Assembly: GCF_028596125.1 (NCBI RefSeq)
Contig: NZ_CP117229.1
Span: forward strand, 232,001 to 296,000
Direction: 5' to 3'
DNA: 64,000 bases
Origin: Listeria innocua
GTDB taxonomy: Bacteria > Bacillota > Bacilli > Lactobacillales > Listeriaceae
Shown here: positions 55,749 to 64,000 of the stretch, piece after piece
Numbering within the stretch: position 1 is the first letter of the stretch
Layout: the number at the start of each line of letters is the position of its first letter
Program-made: the position numbers and the translations under genes
The notes under the pieces: generated by a model
What the model saw: the letters and a program-made list of their open reading frames with translations, nothing else
What the model was told of the DNA's origin: nothing
Database searches by the model: none

Positions 55749-56930
55749 ATGAAAATTTCCAAACGCTTGCAAAATTTACCAGATCAATTTTTTTCTAGCC
55801 TTGTAGAAAAAGTGGGAAAGAAAGTGGCAGAAGGTCATGACGTGATTAATCTAGGTCAAGGAAATCCAGACCAGCCAACACCCAAGCATATCGTGGAAGC
55901 AATGAAAACAGCTTCAGAAAATCCAATGAATCATAAATATTCGTTGTTTCGTGGAAAACAGGAACTTAAACAAGCCGTGGCTGATTTTTATGCGCGTGAA
56001 TATAATGTAACCATCGATCCAAATACAGAAGTAGCCATTTTATTTGGGACGAAAACAGGGCTTGTTGAACTGCCAATGTGTTTAATGGATCCAGGTGATG
56101 TAATGCTTTTACCAGATCCGGGCTACCCAGATTATTTATCAGGAGCAGTTTTAGGAGAAGTTCAGTTCGAAACAATGCCACTTATTGCTGAAAATGACTT
56201 TTTACCAGATTTTAATAAAATTCCTGAAGAAATTGCGAAAAAAGCGGAGTTGATGTATTTAAATTATCCAAATAACCCCACTGGCGCGGTTGCTACGACT
56301 CACTTTTTTGAAGAAACGGTTGCTTTTGCTAAAGAAAACAATATCACGATTGCACATGATTTTGCTTATGGTGGTATTGGTTTTGACGGGAAGAAACCGA
56401 TTAGCTTTTTAGAAACTCCAGGGGCGAAAGAGGTTGGAATCGAACTTTATACGCTTTCGAAAACATATAATATGGCTGGCTGGCGCGTAGGATTTGCTGT
56501 TGGGAATAAAGACGTTGTCGAAGCAATCAACCTCATTCAAGATCATATGTATGTAAGTTTATTCCCAGGTATTCAAGATGCTGCAATTGAGGCTCTCACA
56601 GGCGATCAAACTTGTGTACAAGAATTAAATGCTCGTTATGAAAGCCGTAGAAATGCATTTATAGCTGCTTGTGATAAAATTGGTTGGGAAGCAATTGCTC
56701 CAGCGGGCTCTTTTTTTGCATGGATGCCCGTTCCAAAAGAGTTTACAAGTAGTGAATTCGCGGATTACTTATTAAATGAAGTTAGTGTAGCTGTTGCTGA
56801 CGGAAGTGGTTTCGGGACTTTCGGTGAGGGTTATGTACGCGTAGGACTTTTAATGGATGAAAAACGATTAGAAGAGGCAGTGGCGCGAATTTCCAAGCTA
56901 CATTTATTTGATAAAGTGGCACAAAATTAA
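55749..56930 (+). CDS. PLP-dependent class I/II aminotransferase
   Basis: A 393-residue fold-type I aminotransferase. The PLP lysine motif is SKTYNMAGWRVGFAVG (about residues 236-251), with NYPNNPTGA and the C-terminal RVGLLMDE carrying the carboxylate-binding Arg. I chose ATG at 55749 (MKISKRLQNLP) over an in-frame ATG at 55722 because AAAAGGA lies between them. Similar proteins include MtnE-type glutamine/KMTB transaminases. Its divergent pairing with metQNI and the omega-amidase-like gene suggests methionine metabolism, but the substrate is inference. Confidence 0.88.
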   Translation: MKISKRLQNLPDQFFSSLVEKVGKKVAEGHDVINLGQGNPDQPTPKHIVEAMKTASENPMNHKYSLFRGKQELKQAVADFYAREYNVTIDPNTEVAILFGTKTGLVELPMCLMDPGDVMLLPDPGYPDYLSGAVLGEVQFETMPLIAENDFLPDFNKIPEEIAKKAELMYLNYPNNPTGAVATTHFFEETVAFAKENNITIAHDFAYGGIGFDGKKPISFLETPGAKEVGIELYTLSKTYNMAGWRVGFAVGNKDVVEAINLIQDHMYVSLFPGIQDAAIEALTGDQTCVQELNARYESRRNAFIAACDKIGWEAIAPAGSFFAWMPVPKEFTSSEFADYLLNEVSVAVADGSGFGTFGEGYVRVGLLMDEKRLEEAVARISKLHLFDKVAQN

Positions 56931-56968
56931 GAGATTATGTGATTTTAAGAGAAAATAGCTTGTAATAA

Positions 56969-56997
56969 TTCAGATAATTAACTGTATGTGTTATAAT
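56969..56997 (+). promoter_or_regulatory. SigA promoter of walR
   Basis: TTCAGA (56969-56974), a 17-bp spacer, then a consensus TATAAT (56992-56997) with a TGT extended -10. It leaves a 5' UTR of about 140 nt. Confidence 0.7.
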
Positions 56998-57141
56998 TGA
57001 TTAGTAAGTCTATTCTTAGCATGTTGTTTTATGAAGACAGGCCGGAATTTAAAGTATTTAGTGAGATTTTTTTGCATTAAATAAAAAGTATCTGTCCCGG
57101 TTAAAGCCGGCGAAATCCAGGAATGAGAGGACTGTAAAAAA

Positions 57142-57855
57142 ATGGCAGAAAAGAAAATTCTTGTAGTAGATGACGAAAAACCGATTGCGGATATAGTTAA
57201 GTTTAATCTAAATAAAGAAGGCTTTGATGTATATTGCGCCTATGATGGCGATGAAGCGTTAGAACTTGTAGAAGAAGTTCAGCCAGATTTGATTTTACTG
57301 GACATTATGCTTCCAGGTCGTGATGGTATTGAGGTATGTCGTGAAGTACGTAAGAAGTATGATATGCCAATAATTATGGTAACTGCAAAAGATTCCGAAA
57401 TTGATAAAGTTATCGGGCTTGAACTTGGTGCCGATGATTACGTTACGAAACCATTTAGTAACCGCGAATTAATCGCTCGTGTGAAAGCCAACTTGCGCCG
57501 TCATAGCCAAGTAAGCTCAAACGCTGCCGAGGAAGAAGAAAACAGTGAATTAGAAATTGGTTCATTAATTATTCATCCAGACGCATATGTTGCTTCAAAA
57601 CGTGGAGAAACAATCGAACTTACGCATCGTGAATTCGAATTACTTCATTATTTAGCTAAACATATGGGTCAAGTCATGACAAGAGAACATTTACTTCAAA
57701 CAGTTTGGGGCTATGATTACTTCGGTGATGTTCGTACGGTCGATGTTACTGTTCGACGTCTACGCGAAAAAATTGAAGATAATCCAAGCCATCCAGCGTG
57801 GTTAGTTACAAGACGCGGCGTTGGTTATTATTTACGCAATCCAGAACAAGAATAA
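57142..57855 (+). CDS. walR: WalR cell-wall response regulator
   Basis: A 237-residue OmpR-class response regulator, essential in relatives, that controls peptidoglycan hydrolases. The receiver domain has acidic residues at D10-D11, the phospho-acceptor D54 ([11 protein letters not shown]) and K in YVTKPFSN. The C-terminal winged helix includes [14 protein letters not shown] and [13 protein letters not shown]. It is first in the walRKHIJ-htrA cluster. Confidence 0.97.
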   Translation: MAEKKILVVDDEKPIADIVKFNLNKEGFDVYCAYDGDEALELVEEVQPDLILLDIMLPGRDGIEVCREVRKKYDMPIIMVTAKDSEIDKVIGLELGADDYVTKPFSNRELIARVKANLRRHSQVSSNAAEEEENSELEIGSLIIHPDAYVASKRGETIELTHREFELLHYLAKHMGQVMTREHLLQTVWGYDYFGDVRTVDVTVRRLREKIEDNPSHPAWLVTRRGVGYYLRNPEQE

Positions 57856-57864
57856 ATAAACAAG

Positions 57865-57907
57865 AAGTGGTCGCCAAGTAAAAAACTTGGAGGACCACTT
57901 TTTTTGG
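57865..57907 (+). terminator. Hairpin terminator between walR and walK
   Basis: AAGTGGTC-g-CCAAGT and ACTTGG-a-GGACCACTT form a long stem with one small interruption, followed by seven T's. It should attenuate read-through into walK. Confidence 0.8.
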
Positions 57908-57990
57908 GTATATCCGCATACTTAATAATTATTTTTATAAATAAATTGACCCAAATAACAGGAAAAACAATACGTCTACCCCATAACATA

Positions 57991-57999
57991 TGGTATACT
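57991..57999 (+). promoter_or_regulatory. Candidate promoter of walKHI
   Basis: TGG-TATACT at 57991-57999 is an extended -10 located between the walR terminator and walK. The -35 is weak (TACGTC). Confidence 0.45.
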
Positions 58000-58038
58000 A
58001 ATTTAAATATATTACCCCGAATAGGAGTAGAAAGACTT

Positions 58039-59871
58039 ATGCATAAAATGAGATTTTTTCAGTCTGTACAATTTAAGTTAGTTATTATGTATTTGCTATT
58101 AATTATTGTAGCAATGCAAGTAATCGGCGCGTATTTTGTACGTGAGCTGGAAGGGCAACTGGAGAAGAATTTTCAAGATTCAATCACGAATAGCATCACG
58201 TTGCTGGATTATAATGCTAGAGAAGAAATCATAAAAAATAGCGATAACTCAGTGAAGCTACAAAATGATATTCGAGAGCTTTTGGTCGACTATTCTCGTG
58301 CAAGCAGCAACATAATCGAAGTAAGAATAGTAGATGACAAAGGCAAAATTCTCGGGACTTCCAATTTAGATAATCAAGGCATCGTTGGGCAAAAAAGTAA
58401 CGATCCCCTTGTTAAACGAACCTTATCACTCGGAACTACATCTGAGGATAAAATTTATAAAGACGAATCAAATAAAAATAACCGTGTCTGGGTGAACGTA
58501 TCCTCCATCAAAAATAAAGGACAAGTGATAGGGGCTATTTATCTTGTCGCTGATATTGAAAGTGTATATAAACAAGTGGATGATATTACGAACATTTTCA
58601 TTACTGGTACTTTGATTGCCATGATCATTACAGCGGTACTTGGAATTTTACTATCCAGAACGATTACGAAGCCAATTATTGAAATGAAACGTCAAGCCTA
58701 TGCGATGGCGCGAGGAAACTACAGCCGGAAAGTTAAAGTCTATGGTGTGGATGAAATTGGCGAACTAGCAGATTCCTTCAATACATTAACAAAACGTGTT
58801 CAAGAAGCACAGGCCATGACAGAAGGAGAACGGCGCAAACTTTCCTCCGTACTTGCCTATATGACCGATGGAGTAATTGCTACAGACCGCCGCGGAAAAG
58901 TTATTCTTATTAACACGCCAGCTGAAAAAATGCTACGCGTTAAGCATGAGAGTGCCAATGGTCGATCAATTATTGATGTACTAGATATTGGTGATACCTA
59001 CCAATTTGAAGATTTGATGGAAGTCGATGGTTCATTAACGATGGACCGTAGCACGCTTGATAAACCATACGTACTGCGCGCTAATTTTTCCGTTATTCAA
59101 AGAGAAACTGGATTTAATAATGGTGTTATTGCGGTACTACACGATATTACCGACCAAGAAAAAGTCGATCAAGAACGCCGCGATTTCGTTTCTAATGTGT
59201 CGCACGAATTAAGAACCCCGCTTACAAGTATGCATAGTTACTTAGAGGCTCTAAGTGACGGGGCATGGGAAGATAAAGAAATTGCGCCACGTTTCCTTGA
59301 AGTGACTCAAAACGAAACAGAACGAATGATTCGTCTTGTAAATGACCTGCTTAAACTTTCAAGAATGGACGGAGGAAGAGAGCAATTAGAAAAAAGTTTC
59401 GTTAATTTCACAGACTTCTTCAACCATATTATCGATCGTTTTGAAATGATGAAAAAAGAAACAATCATGTTTAAACGCCACATTCCAAAAGAACCGGTTA
59501 TCATCGAAATTGATGAAGATAAAGTAATGCAAGTATTAGATAATATTATTTCGAATGCCAATAAATATTCACCGGACGGGGGTCGAATTTCTTTCTACTT
59601 GAAAAAATTTGAAGATGAAATTGAAGTTAGTATAGCTGACGAAGGTTTAGGCGTACCTGATGAAGATTTAGCAAATGTATTCGACCGCTTTTTCCGTGTT
59701 GATAAAGCTCGCTCGCGGGAAATGGGAGGAACAGGGTTAGGACTAGCGATAGCTCGCGAAGTTATCGAAGCTCATGGTGGCCGAATTTGGGCAGAACGCA
59801 ACAAGTCCAAAGGTACGATAATTAAATTCACCCTGCCATACAGTGACTTACCGGAGGATGATTGGGAATGA
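58039..59871 (+). CDS. walK: WalK sensor histidine kinase
   Basis: Membrane sensor kinase, 610 residues from ATG at 58039 (MHKMRFFQ), with TAGGAG 11 bases upstream. An upstream in-frame ATG at 57904 would read through the promoter region. Domains: TM1 (about 13-33), an extracellular Cache/PAS loop, TM2 (about 182-204), HAMP, a cytoplasmic PAS (about 265-375), HisKA with H389 in SNVSHELRTPLTS, and HATPase_c with N-box and G-boxes (GLGVPDEDL, GGTGLGLAIA). It phosphorylates WalR. Confidence 0.96.
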   Translation: MHKMRFFQSVQFKLVIMYLLLIIVAMQVIGAYFVRELEGQLEKNFQDSITNSITLLDYNAREEIIKNSDNSVKLQNDIRELLVDYSRASSNIIEVRIVDDKGKILGTSNLDNQGIVGQKSNDPLVKRTLSLGTTSEDKIYKDESNKNNRVWVNVSSIKNKGQVIGAIYLVADIESVYKQVDDITNIFITGTLIAMIITAVLGILLSRTITKPIIEMKRQAYAMARGNYSRKVKVYGVDEIGELADSFNTLTKRVQEAQAMTEGERRKLSSVLAYMTDGVIATDRRGKVILINTPAEKMLRVKHESANGRSIIDVLDIGDTYQFEDLMEVDGSLTMDRSTLDKPYVLRANFSVIQRETGFNNGVIAVLHDITDQEKVDQERRDFVSNVSHELRTPLTSMHSYLEALSDGAWEDKEIAPRFLEVTQNETERMIRLVNDLLKLSRMDGGREQLEKSFVNFTDFFNHIIDRFEMMKKETIMFKRHIPKEPVIIEIDEDKVMQVLDNIISNANKYSPDGGRISFYLKKFEDEIEVSIADEGLGVPDEDLANVFDRFFRVDKARSREMGGTGLGLAIAREVIEAHGGRIWAERNKSKGTIIKFTLPYSDLPEDDWE

Positions 59872-61190
59872 TGAAAAAAACAGGATTTCGCTCATTTTTA
59901 TTAACAGTTCTAGTTGTGCTCAGTATCGTCTTAAGCTACTTTATTTGGAAGGGACAACCTGATTACGAAGCGATTAACGTTAAAGAAGTTGAAAAAACAA
60001 CCATTGATAAAACGATGACAACATCACAAGTATTTAAACCATATAAATTAGCTGTTAATGCAAATGAAATTAATTACCAAAGCTTAGACTCAGACTTGTT
60101 AAATGAGTTAATGGCACAAGGCAAAGCATTTAGTTTCTCAGAAGTAGTTCTTGCCAATAAAAAAAGTAATGAAGAATACGAGAAATTAATCCATAAAAAT
60201 GGGACGATAGAGATTATTTTCCCTAACAATATTCCGTTTTCAATTTTTGCTCAAAATTTTCAAGTGGAAGGAGAAGGGCTAGAATCTGCCTTCTTTAATC
60301 GTATTGTATTTGATATAAATAACACGGATACTGGGCTTCATTCCGTTTATTTTGCCAATGATGACCAAGAAAATATTTACCAAAGCTCCTTGCAAAATAA
60401 AGATATTGATAAAATTGAAAAAATTGTTAAAAAGAACGAAAGTAAACTCGCGCAAAACGATAAAGTTATTTCCAACAAACGCAATCTGTTCTTAAGCTCC
60501 GAAAAAACAAAGCTAAATCGCAAAAAATACATTACAGATTCGCTTGAAATCAATCTATTTACCTCAGCGCTATTTCAAGATTCAGGTACAGTTAAGAGCG
60601 AAGGAAATACCTATACAGACGGCTCTAGCGTCATTGAAATGGATACAGAAAATAAGGTTTTAGAATATGTGAATCCTTCTCAAGAGCGCACTAATCCAGA
60701 AGATTTAAACAACGTCAAACGAGCTGGTTTGATTCAAGATAGTTTCAATTTCGTAAATGATCATGCGGGCTGGACTGGGGATGGCGCTTATTATTTCACC
60801 GGTTACGCAGCCGAAAGCGCAACGACCAATTTTAGTTTGTTTATAGATAATTTACAAGTTTATAATGAAGATGGTATGGCTGATATTTCTGTTACAGAAG
60901 GCCTCGAAGCAGTTTATAAATACATGCGTCCATTTTTCCGTTTAGATACGGACGTTCCTGGAGAGAAAAAAGAAGTAACTATGGAGTCGTCTTATTCCGT
61001 CTACAATGCACTAGTTGAAAATCCTAATGTGAAAGCCGAAGAAATAGAAGATATTGTTCCTGGCTATCACATGACAAGAAGTGAATCATCTGGCATGAAC
61101 CGCATTGTTACATTAGAGCCAACTTGGTTATATAAATATCATGATAAATGGTTCATCTTCCAACCAGAAGCAGAAAAGGCGGGTGAATAA
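59868..61190 (+). CDS. walH: WalH (YycH) regulator of WalK
   Basis: A 440-residue extracytoplasmic protein with one N-terminal membrane anchor (about residues 9-28). In B. subtilis YycH and YycI form a complex with WalK in the membrane and restrain it. The start ATG overlaps the walK stop (ATGA), with GGAGG upstream; a TTG at 59862 is less likely. walI follows after 2 bp. Confidence 0.92.
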   Translation: MMKKTGFRSFLLTVLVVLSIVLSYFIWKGQPDYEAINVKEVEKTTIDKTMTTSQVFKPYKLAVNANEINYQSLDSDLLNELMAQGKAFSFSEVVLANKKSNEEYEKLIHKNGTIEIIFPNNIPFSIFAQNFQVEGEGLESAFFNRIVFDINNTDTGLHSVYFANDDQENIYQSSLQNKDIDKIEKIVKKNESKLAQNDKVISNKRNLFLSSEKTKLNRKKYITDSLEINLFTSALFQDSGTVKSEGNTYTDGSSVIEMDTENKVLEYVNPSQERTNPEDLNNVKRAGLIQDSFNFVNDHAGWTGDGAYYFTGYAAESATTNFSLFIDNLQVYNEDGMADISVTEGLEAVYKYMRPFFRLDTDVPGEKKEVTMESSYSVYNALVENPNVKAEEIEDIVPGYHMTRSESSGMNRIVTLEPTWLYKYHDKWFIFQPEAEKAGE

Positions 61191-61192
61191 AG

Positions 61193-62032
61193 ATGGATTG
61201 GCGTAAAACACAAATGATTTTTATTGTAACGCTCCTCATTTTAAATGTCTTTTTAGCAGTGATTTTCTTTAATAAACAATTATCAGATGATCCAGACACA
61301 TTAGGAAATGAAACTTTAGAAGAACGATTAAAAGCAGATAATATTTCTCATCCTGATTTATCAAGTAAGCCAACTAGTGGAGCTATCTTCACTACCGAAC
61401 AAGCCGCTTTTACGACAAAAGATGTTAGTGATTTGACAGGACAAGCAATTACACTCAAAGACAACAATAAACAAATATATTCTGTCCTACAAACACCCAT
61501 AAAAGCTGGCAAAAAAGGCAACAATCCTGATTTTCAAAAATTCATGGAATCCGATGTGTATCGCGGCGAGTCTTATGAGTTTTGGAACTACGACAAAGAT
61601 GCGCGAACACTTACTTTCAATCAATTAATCAATAATAATATGGTTCTTTTTGACGAAGCTGGGCAAATTATCTTTTATTTAGATAAAGATGATCGAGTAA
61701 TTTCTTACGAGCAAACGTGGATGTCCAAACAAGATGATTTAAAAGACAAGACAAACTTAATGTCATCCACTGATGCGTTAGAAGCTGTTTACCAACACGG
61801 TGAGTTAAAACAAGACAGTGACGTTGTTTCTGCGACTTTCGGTTACTATACGACCGTGCAATTGCCTTCAGGGAATGTCTATTTCCCAGTTTGGTGTTTT
61901 GAAGTGAAACATTCCGGCGAGACTAGTTACGTTCTTGTAAATGCAAAAGATGAACAAGTTATTAACCAATCCGAAAATAAAACAACAACCGAGCCAACCA
62001 CAGAATTATCCAGTCGTCAAAAAGCAAAATAA
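61193..62032 (+). CDS. walI: WalI (YycI) regulator of WalK
   Basis: A 279-residue protein with an N-terminal membrane anchor (MDWRKTQMIFIVTLLILNVFL..., about residues 8-26) and an extracytoplasmic YycI domain (about 35-260). It ends in a Thr/Ser-rich basic tail. It acts with WalH on WalK. GCGGGTG-rich upstream sequence at the walH end provides a weak SD, so coupling is likely. Confidence 0.92.
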   Translation: MDWRKTQMIFIVTLLILNVFLAVIFFNKQLSDDPDTLGNETLEERLKADNISHPDLSSKPTSGAIFTTEQAAFTTKDVSDLTGQAITLKDNNKQIYSVLQTPIKAGKKGNNPDFQKFMESDVYRGESYEFWNYDKDARTLTFNQLINNNMVLFDEAGQIIFYLDKDDRVISYEQTWMSKQDDLKDKTNLMSSTDALEAVYQHGELKQDSDVVSATFGYYTTVQLPSGNVYFPVWCFEVKHSGETSYVLVNAKDEQVINQSENKTTTEPTTELSSRQKAK

Positions 62033-62039
62033 AATCAGA

Positions 62040-62075
62040 GTCAACCTAAATACATGAAATTTAGGTTGGCTTTTT
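62040..62075 (+). terminator. Intrinsic terminator after walI
   Basis: GTCAACCTAAAT and ATTTAGGTTGGC form a 12-bp stem with one wobble, followed by TTTTT. Confidence 0.85.
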
Positions 62076-62087
62076 CAACCGATTGGC

Positions 62088-62116
62088 ATGCAATTTTACC
62101 GAATTAGCGTTACAAT
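62088..62116 (+). promoter_or_regulatory. Candidate promoter of walJ
   Basis: A TACAAT -10 at 62111-62116 with only a partial -35 (ATGCAA at 62088-62093, 17-bp spacer). Confidence 0.35.
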
Positions 62117-62149
62117 GGAAGATATATAAGCCTTTAGGGGGATAAAAAA

Positions 62150-62980
62150 ATGTTCGCAAATAAAATTCTAACTGAAAAAGACACGGACCAAATCCGATTT
62201 AGTATATTAGCCAGTGGAAGTTCAGGAAATGCAACTCTAGTAGAAACTGGCGACCAAAAAATTCTCATCGACTGTGGTTTAAGCGGCAAGAAAATGGAAG
62301 GTTTATTCGCGCAAGTTGGTCGAGATATGAATGATTTAGACGCGATTTTAATTACTCATGAACACTCAGACCATATTAAAGGCCTTGGTGTGCTTGCTCG
62401 TAAATATAAACTCCCTATTTATGCTAATGCAAAAACATGGAAAGCAATGGATAATATGATTGGCGAAGTTTCTTCTGAACAGAAGTTTCAATTTGACATG
62501 GAAACAGTGAAATCTTTTGGGAGCATGCAAGTAGAATCCTTTGGTGTATCTCATGACGCGATTGAGCCGATGTTTTACATATTTCATAAGGGGAATAAAA
62601 AATTTGTAATGATAACCGACACAGGATATGTTAGTGATCGAATGAAAGGGCATATTGCAGGCGCTGATGCATACCTTTTTGAAAGTAATCATGATGTAGA
62701 GATGCTTCGAATGGGACGCTATCCTTGGAATGTCAAACGTAGAATTCTTGGCGACGAGGGACATGTAAGTAATGAAGATGCAGCAATAGCAATGAGCGAA
62801 GTAATTACAGATCAAACGAAACGAATTTATTTAGGTCATCTTAGTAAAGACAACAATATGAAAGAACTAGCGCGGATGAGCGTAACGCAAACGCTTATTT
62901 CAGAAGGAATCGATGTTGGTGGCAAGCTAGAGATTTTTGATACCGATCCTGATAACGCTACGTCTATCTTCACTATCTAA
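62150..62980 (+). CDS. walJ: WalJ (YycJ) MBL-fold hydrolase
   Basis: A 276-residue cytoplasmic metallo-beta-lactamase-fold protein. The metal motif ITHEHSDH (about residues 68-75) is canonical, with a later TDTGYV and a C-terminal LGHLSKDN. Homologues are suspected exonucleases or DNA-repair proteins linked to the wal operon. A TAGGGGG-type SD precedes the ATG. It follows the walI terminator, so it may have its own promoter. Confidence 0.93.
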   Translation: MFANKILTEKDTDQIRFSILASGSSGNATLVETGDQKILIDCGLSGKKMEGLFAQVGRDMNDLDAILITHEHSDHIKGLGVLARKYKLPIYANAKTWKAMDNMIGEVSSEQKFQFDMETVKSFGSMQVESFGVSHDAIEPMFYIFHKGNKKFVMITDTGYVSDRMKGHIAGADAYLFESNHDVEMLRMGRYPWNVKRRILGDEGHVSNEDAAIAMSEVITDQTKRIYLGHLSKDNNMKELARMSVTQTLISEGIDVGGKLEIFDTDPDNATSIFTI

Positions 62981-63001
62981 GTTTCACCATTTTTTTAAAG
63001 C

Positions 63002-63020
63002 TTTTTCATTGTTTTTTCAT
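63002..63020 (+). promoter_or_regulatory. Tandem TTTTTCAT octamers upstream of htrA
   Basis: TTTTTCAT occurs at 63002-63009 and 63013-63020, one helical turn (11 bp) apart. They lie just upstream of a TACTAT -10 candidate (63031-63036). In B. subtilis CssR and in Listeria LisR-type control, htrA promoters carry similar tandem TTTTCA repeats. Binding here is inference. Confidence 0.45.
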
Positions 63021-63077
63021 ATTTGCGGTTTACTATGGAAGTATATAAATGCGAAATTTGCAGAGAGGAAGGAAGAC

Positions 63078-64000
63078 ATGGACGAGAAAGAAAAAAATTT
63101 AAATGAAAACAGCGAGAACGAGAGCACGCCAAAAAGAGAGGTCGAGGAGACTTTACATACAAAAGATAGCTCGCAACCAGTCCAAGAAACTCCTATAGTA
63201 GAAGGCGTGACACCAGAAGGAGAGAAATTTGCCGGAGCAACAGAAGAAGCTGCTGAGGCAAGCTCTACCAATGCATTTTTTGAGGAAGCAAGTAGTAAAG
63301 AACCTGAACCAGCTAGACCAGCTCCAGGACCAAGACGTCCTAGTGGTGCAGGTGGCGGCACGATTCCACCGAATAGAGTGAATAACGGCGGCGGTGGCAG
63401 CGGGAATCAGCCTCCGAAACGCAACAAACACTTACTTGGATACTTTTTAACTGCACTTATTGGCGTTATTATTGGCGGACTTATTATATTCTTTGTAGCA
63501 TGGGATAACGGCGATAACGCAGATACAACTTCTAACTCAAATAATAAACCGACTAAAGTAGAAAAAGTTTCTGTAAATACTACCTCTGATGTAACTAAAG
63601 CGGTTGATAAAGTACAAGATGCCGTAGTTAGTGTACTGAATTACCAATCATCTTCATCTTTAGACGGAACAACAAGTTCTGAAAAAGAAGCTTCATCAGG
63701 ATCAGGTGTTATTTATAAAAAAGCAAATGGAAAAGCATATATCGTGACGAATAATCACGTGGTAGCTGATGCGAATAAATTAGAAGTAACATTTACAAAC
63801 GGTAAAAAATCAGAAGCAAAATTACTAGGAACAGACGAATGGAACGATTTAGCTGTCCTTGAAATTGATGATAAAAATGTCAGCACAGTTGCTGCGTTTG
63901 GCGATTCTGATTCATTAAAACTTGGTGAGCCAGCGATTGCGATTGGTAGCCCACTTGGAACTGAATTTTCCGGTTCTGTAACACAAGGTATTATTTCCGG
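63078..64000 (+). CDS. htrA: HtrA/DegP-type serine protease, 5' part
   Basis: Membrane-anchored quality-control protease; the frame is open to the window end (307 codons). An acidic cytoplasmic N-terminus (about 1-80) and a Gly/Pro-rich segment precede one transmembrane helix (about 119-141). The trypsin-like domain follows, with the catalytic His at 227 (TNNHVV) and Asp at 257 (NDLAVL). The catalytic Ser (GNSGG) and the PDZ domain lie beyond base 64000. GAGAGGAAGG lies upstream of the ATG. It is needed for stress tolerance in Listeria. Confidence 0.95.
   Translation, partial: MDEKEKNLNENSENESTPKREVEETLHTKDSSQPVQETPIVEGVTPEGEKFAGATEEAAEASSTNAFFEEASSKEPEPARPAPGPRRPSGAGGGTIPPNRVNNGGGGSGNQPPKRNKHLLGYFLTALIGVIIGGLIIFFVAWDNGDNADTTSNSNNKPTKVEKVSVNTTSDVTKAVDKVQDAVVSVLNYQSSSSLDGTTSSEKEASSGSGVIYKKANGKAYIVTNNHVVADANKLEVTFTNGKKSEAKLLGTDEWNDLAVLEIDDKNVSTVAAFGDSDSLKLGEPAIAIGSPLGTEFSGSVTQGIIS

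Noticed and set aside
62366-62815. 149-codon antisense open frame inside walJ
   Set aside because: Mirror of the walJ coding sequence, with Cys/His-rich composition typical of antisense frames; no SD seen.
63017-63431. Two minus-strand frames opposite the htrA 5' end
   Set aside because: They lie opposite the Gly/Pro-rich part of htrA, which is clearly coding on the plus strand.

Overview
The window is a chromosomal segment of a low-GC Gram-positive bacterium and matches the genus Listeria. The gene order ctsR-mcsA-mcsB-clpC-radA-yacL-ispD-ispF-gltX-[T-box]-cysE-cysS-mrnC-rlmB-rae1-sigH-rpmG-secE-nusG-rplKAJL-rpoBC is the Bacillales core block. The flanking genes are Listeria-type: internalin-like LRR proteins, anaerobic nrdDG, an S-box metQNI operon and walRKHIJ-htrA. 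In L. monocytogenes EGD-e (from memory) the inlGHE genes lie between the bgl gene and the M20 peptidase gene. Here that gap is only about 160 bp, and one LPXTG internalin lies after the peptidase while a secreted LRR protein lies five genes further on. That layout fits L. innocua or another non-monocytogenes member of the L. monocytogenes clade, but the species is inference.

Layout. 1-4.4 kb: end of the CtsR heat-shock operon. 4.5-9.8 kb: radA, PIN-domain yacL, isoprenoid genes ispD/ispF and gltX. 9.8-14.6 kb: a cysteine T-box leader, cysES, then RNA-processing genes and sigH. 14.6-27.4 kb: secE-nusG, ribosomal protein and RNA polymerase genes, with several structured leaders (nusG, rplK, rplJ, rpoB). 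27.4-45.3 kb: accessory and metabolic genes, including two GH1 phospho-beta-glucosidases, three HAD hydrolases, an M20 peptidase, two internalin-family proteins, a MarR/ring-cleaving dioxygenase pair, an orphan fused ABC permease, an SMI1/KNR4 protein, a PrfA/Crp-like regulator and a secreted metallo-beta-lactamase-fold protein. 45.3-49.4 kb: an MsmX-type ATPase and nrdDG behind paired NrdR boxes. 49.4-51.9 kb: an AT-rich small ABC transporter and a second PrfA/Crp-like regulator. 52-57 kb: SAM riboswitch, metQNI and a nitrilase-family amidase, with a divergent aminotransferase. 57-64 kb: walRKHIJ and a 3'-truncated htrA.

The window starts inside ctsR and ends inside htrA. I saw no tRNA, rRNA, insertion sequence, prophage or CRISPR array. 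I do not see a clearly new multi-gene defence or biosynthetic system. The best leads are regulatory RNA structures (a nusG leader whose Shine-Dalgarno and start codon are separated by a hairpin, and a long rpoB leader), promoter-embedded palindromes, the orphan fused permease, and the ABC transporter with its neighbouring Crp-like regulator.
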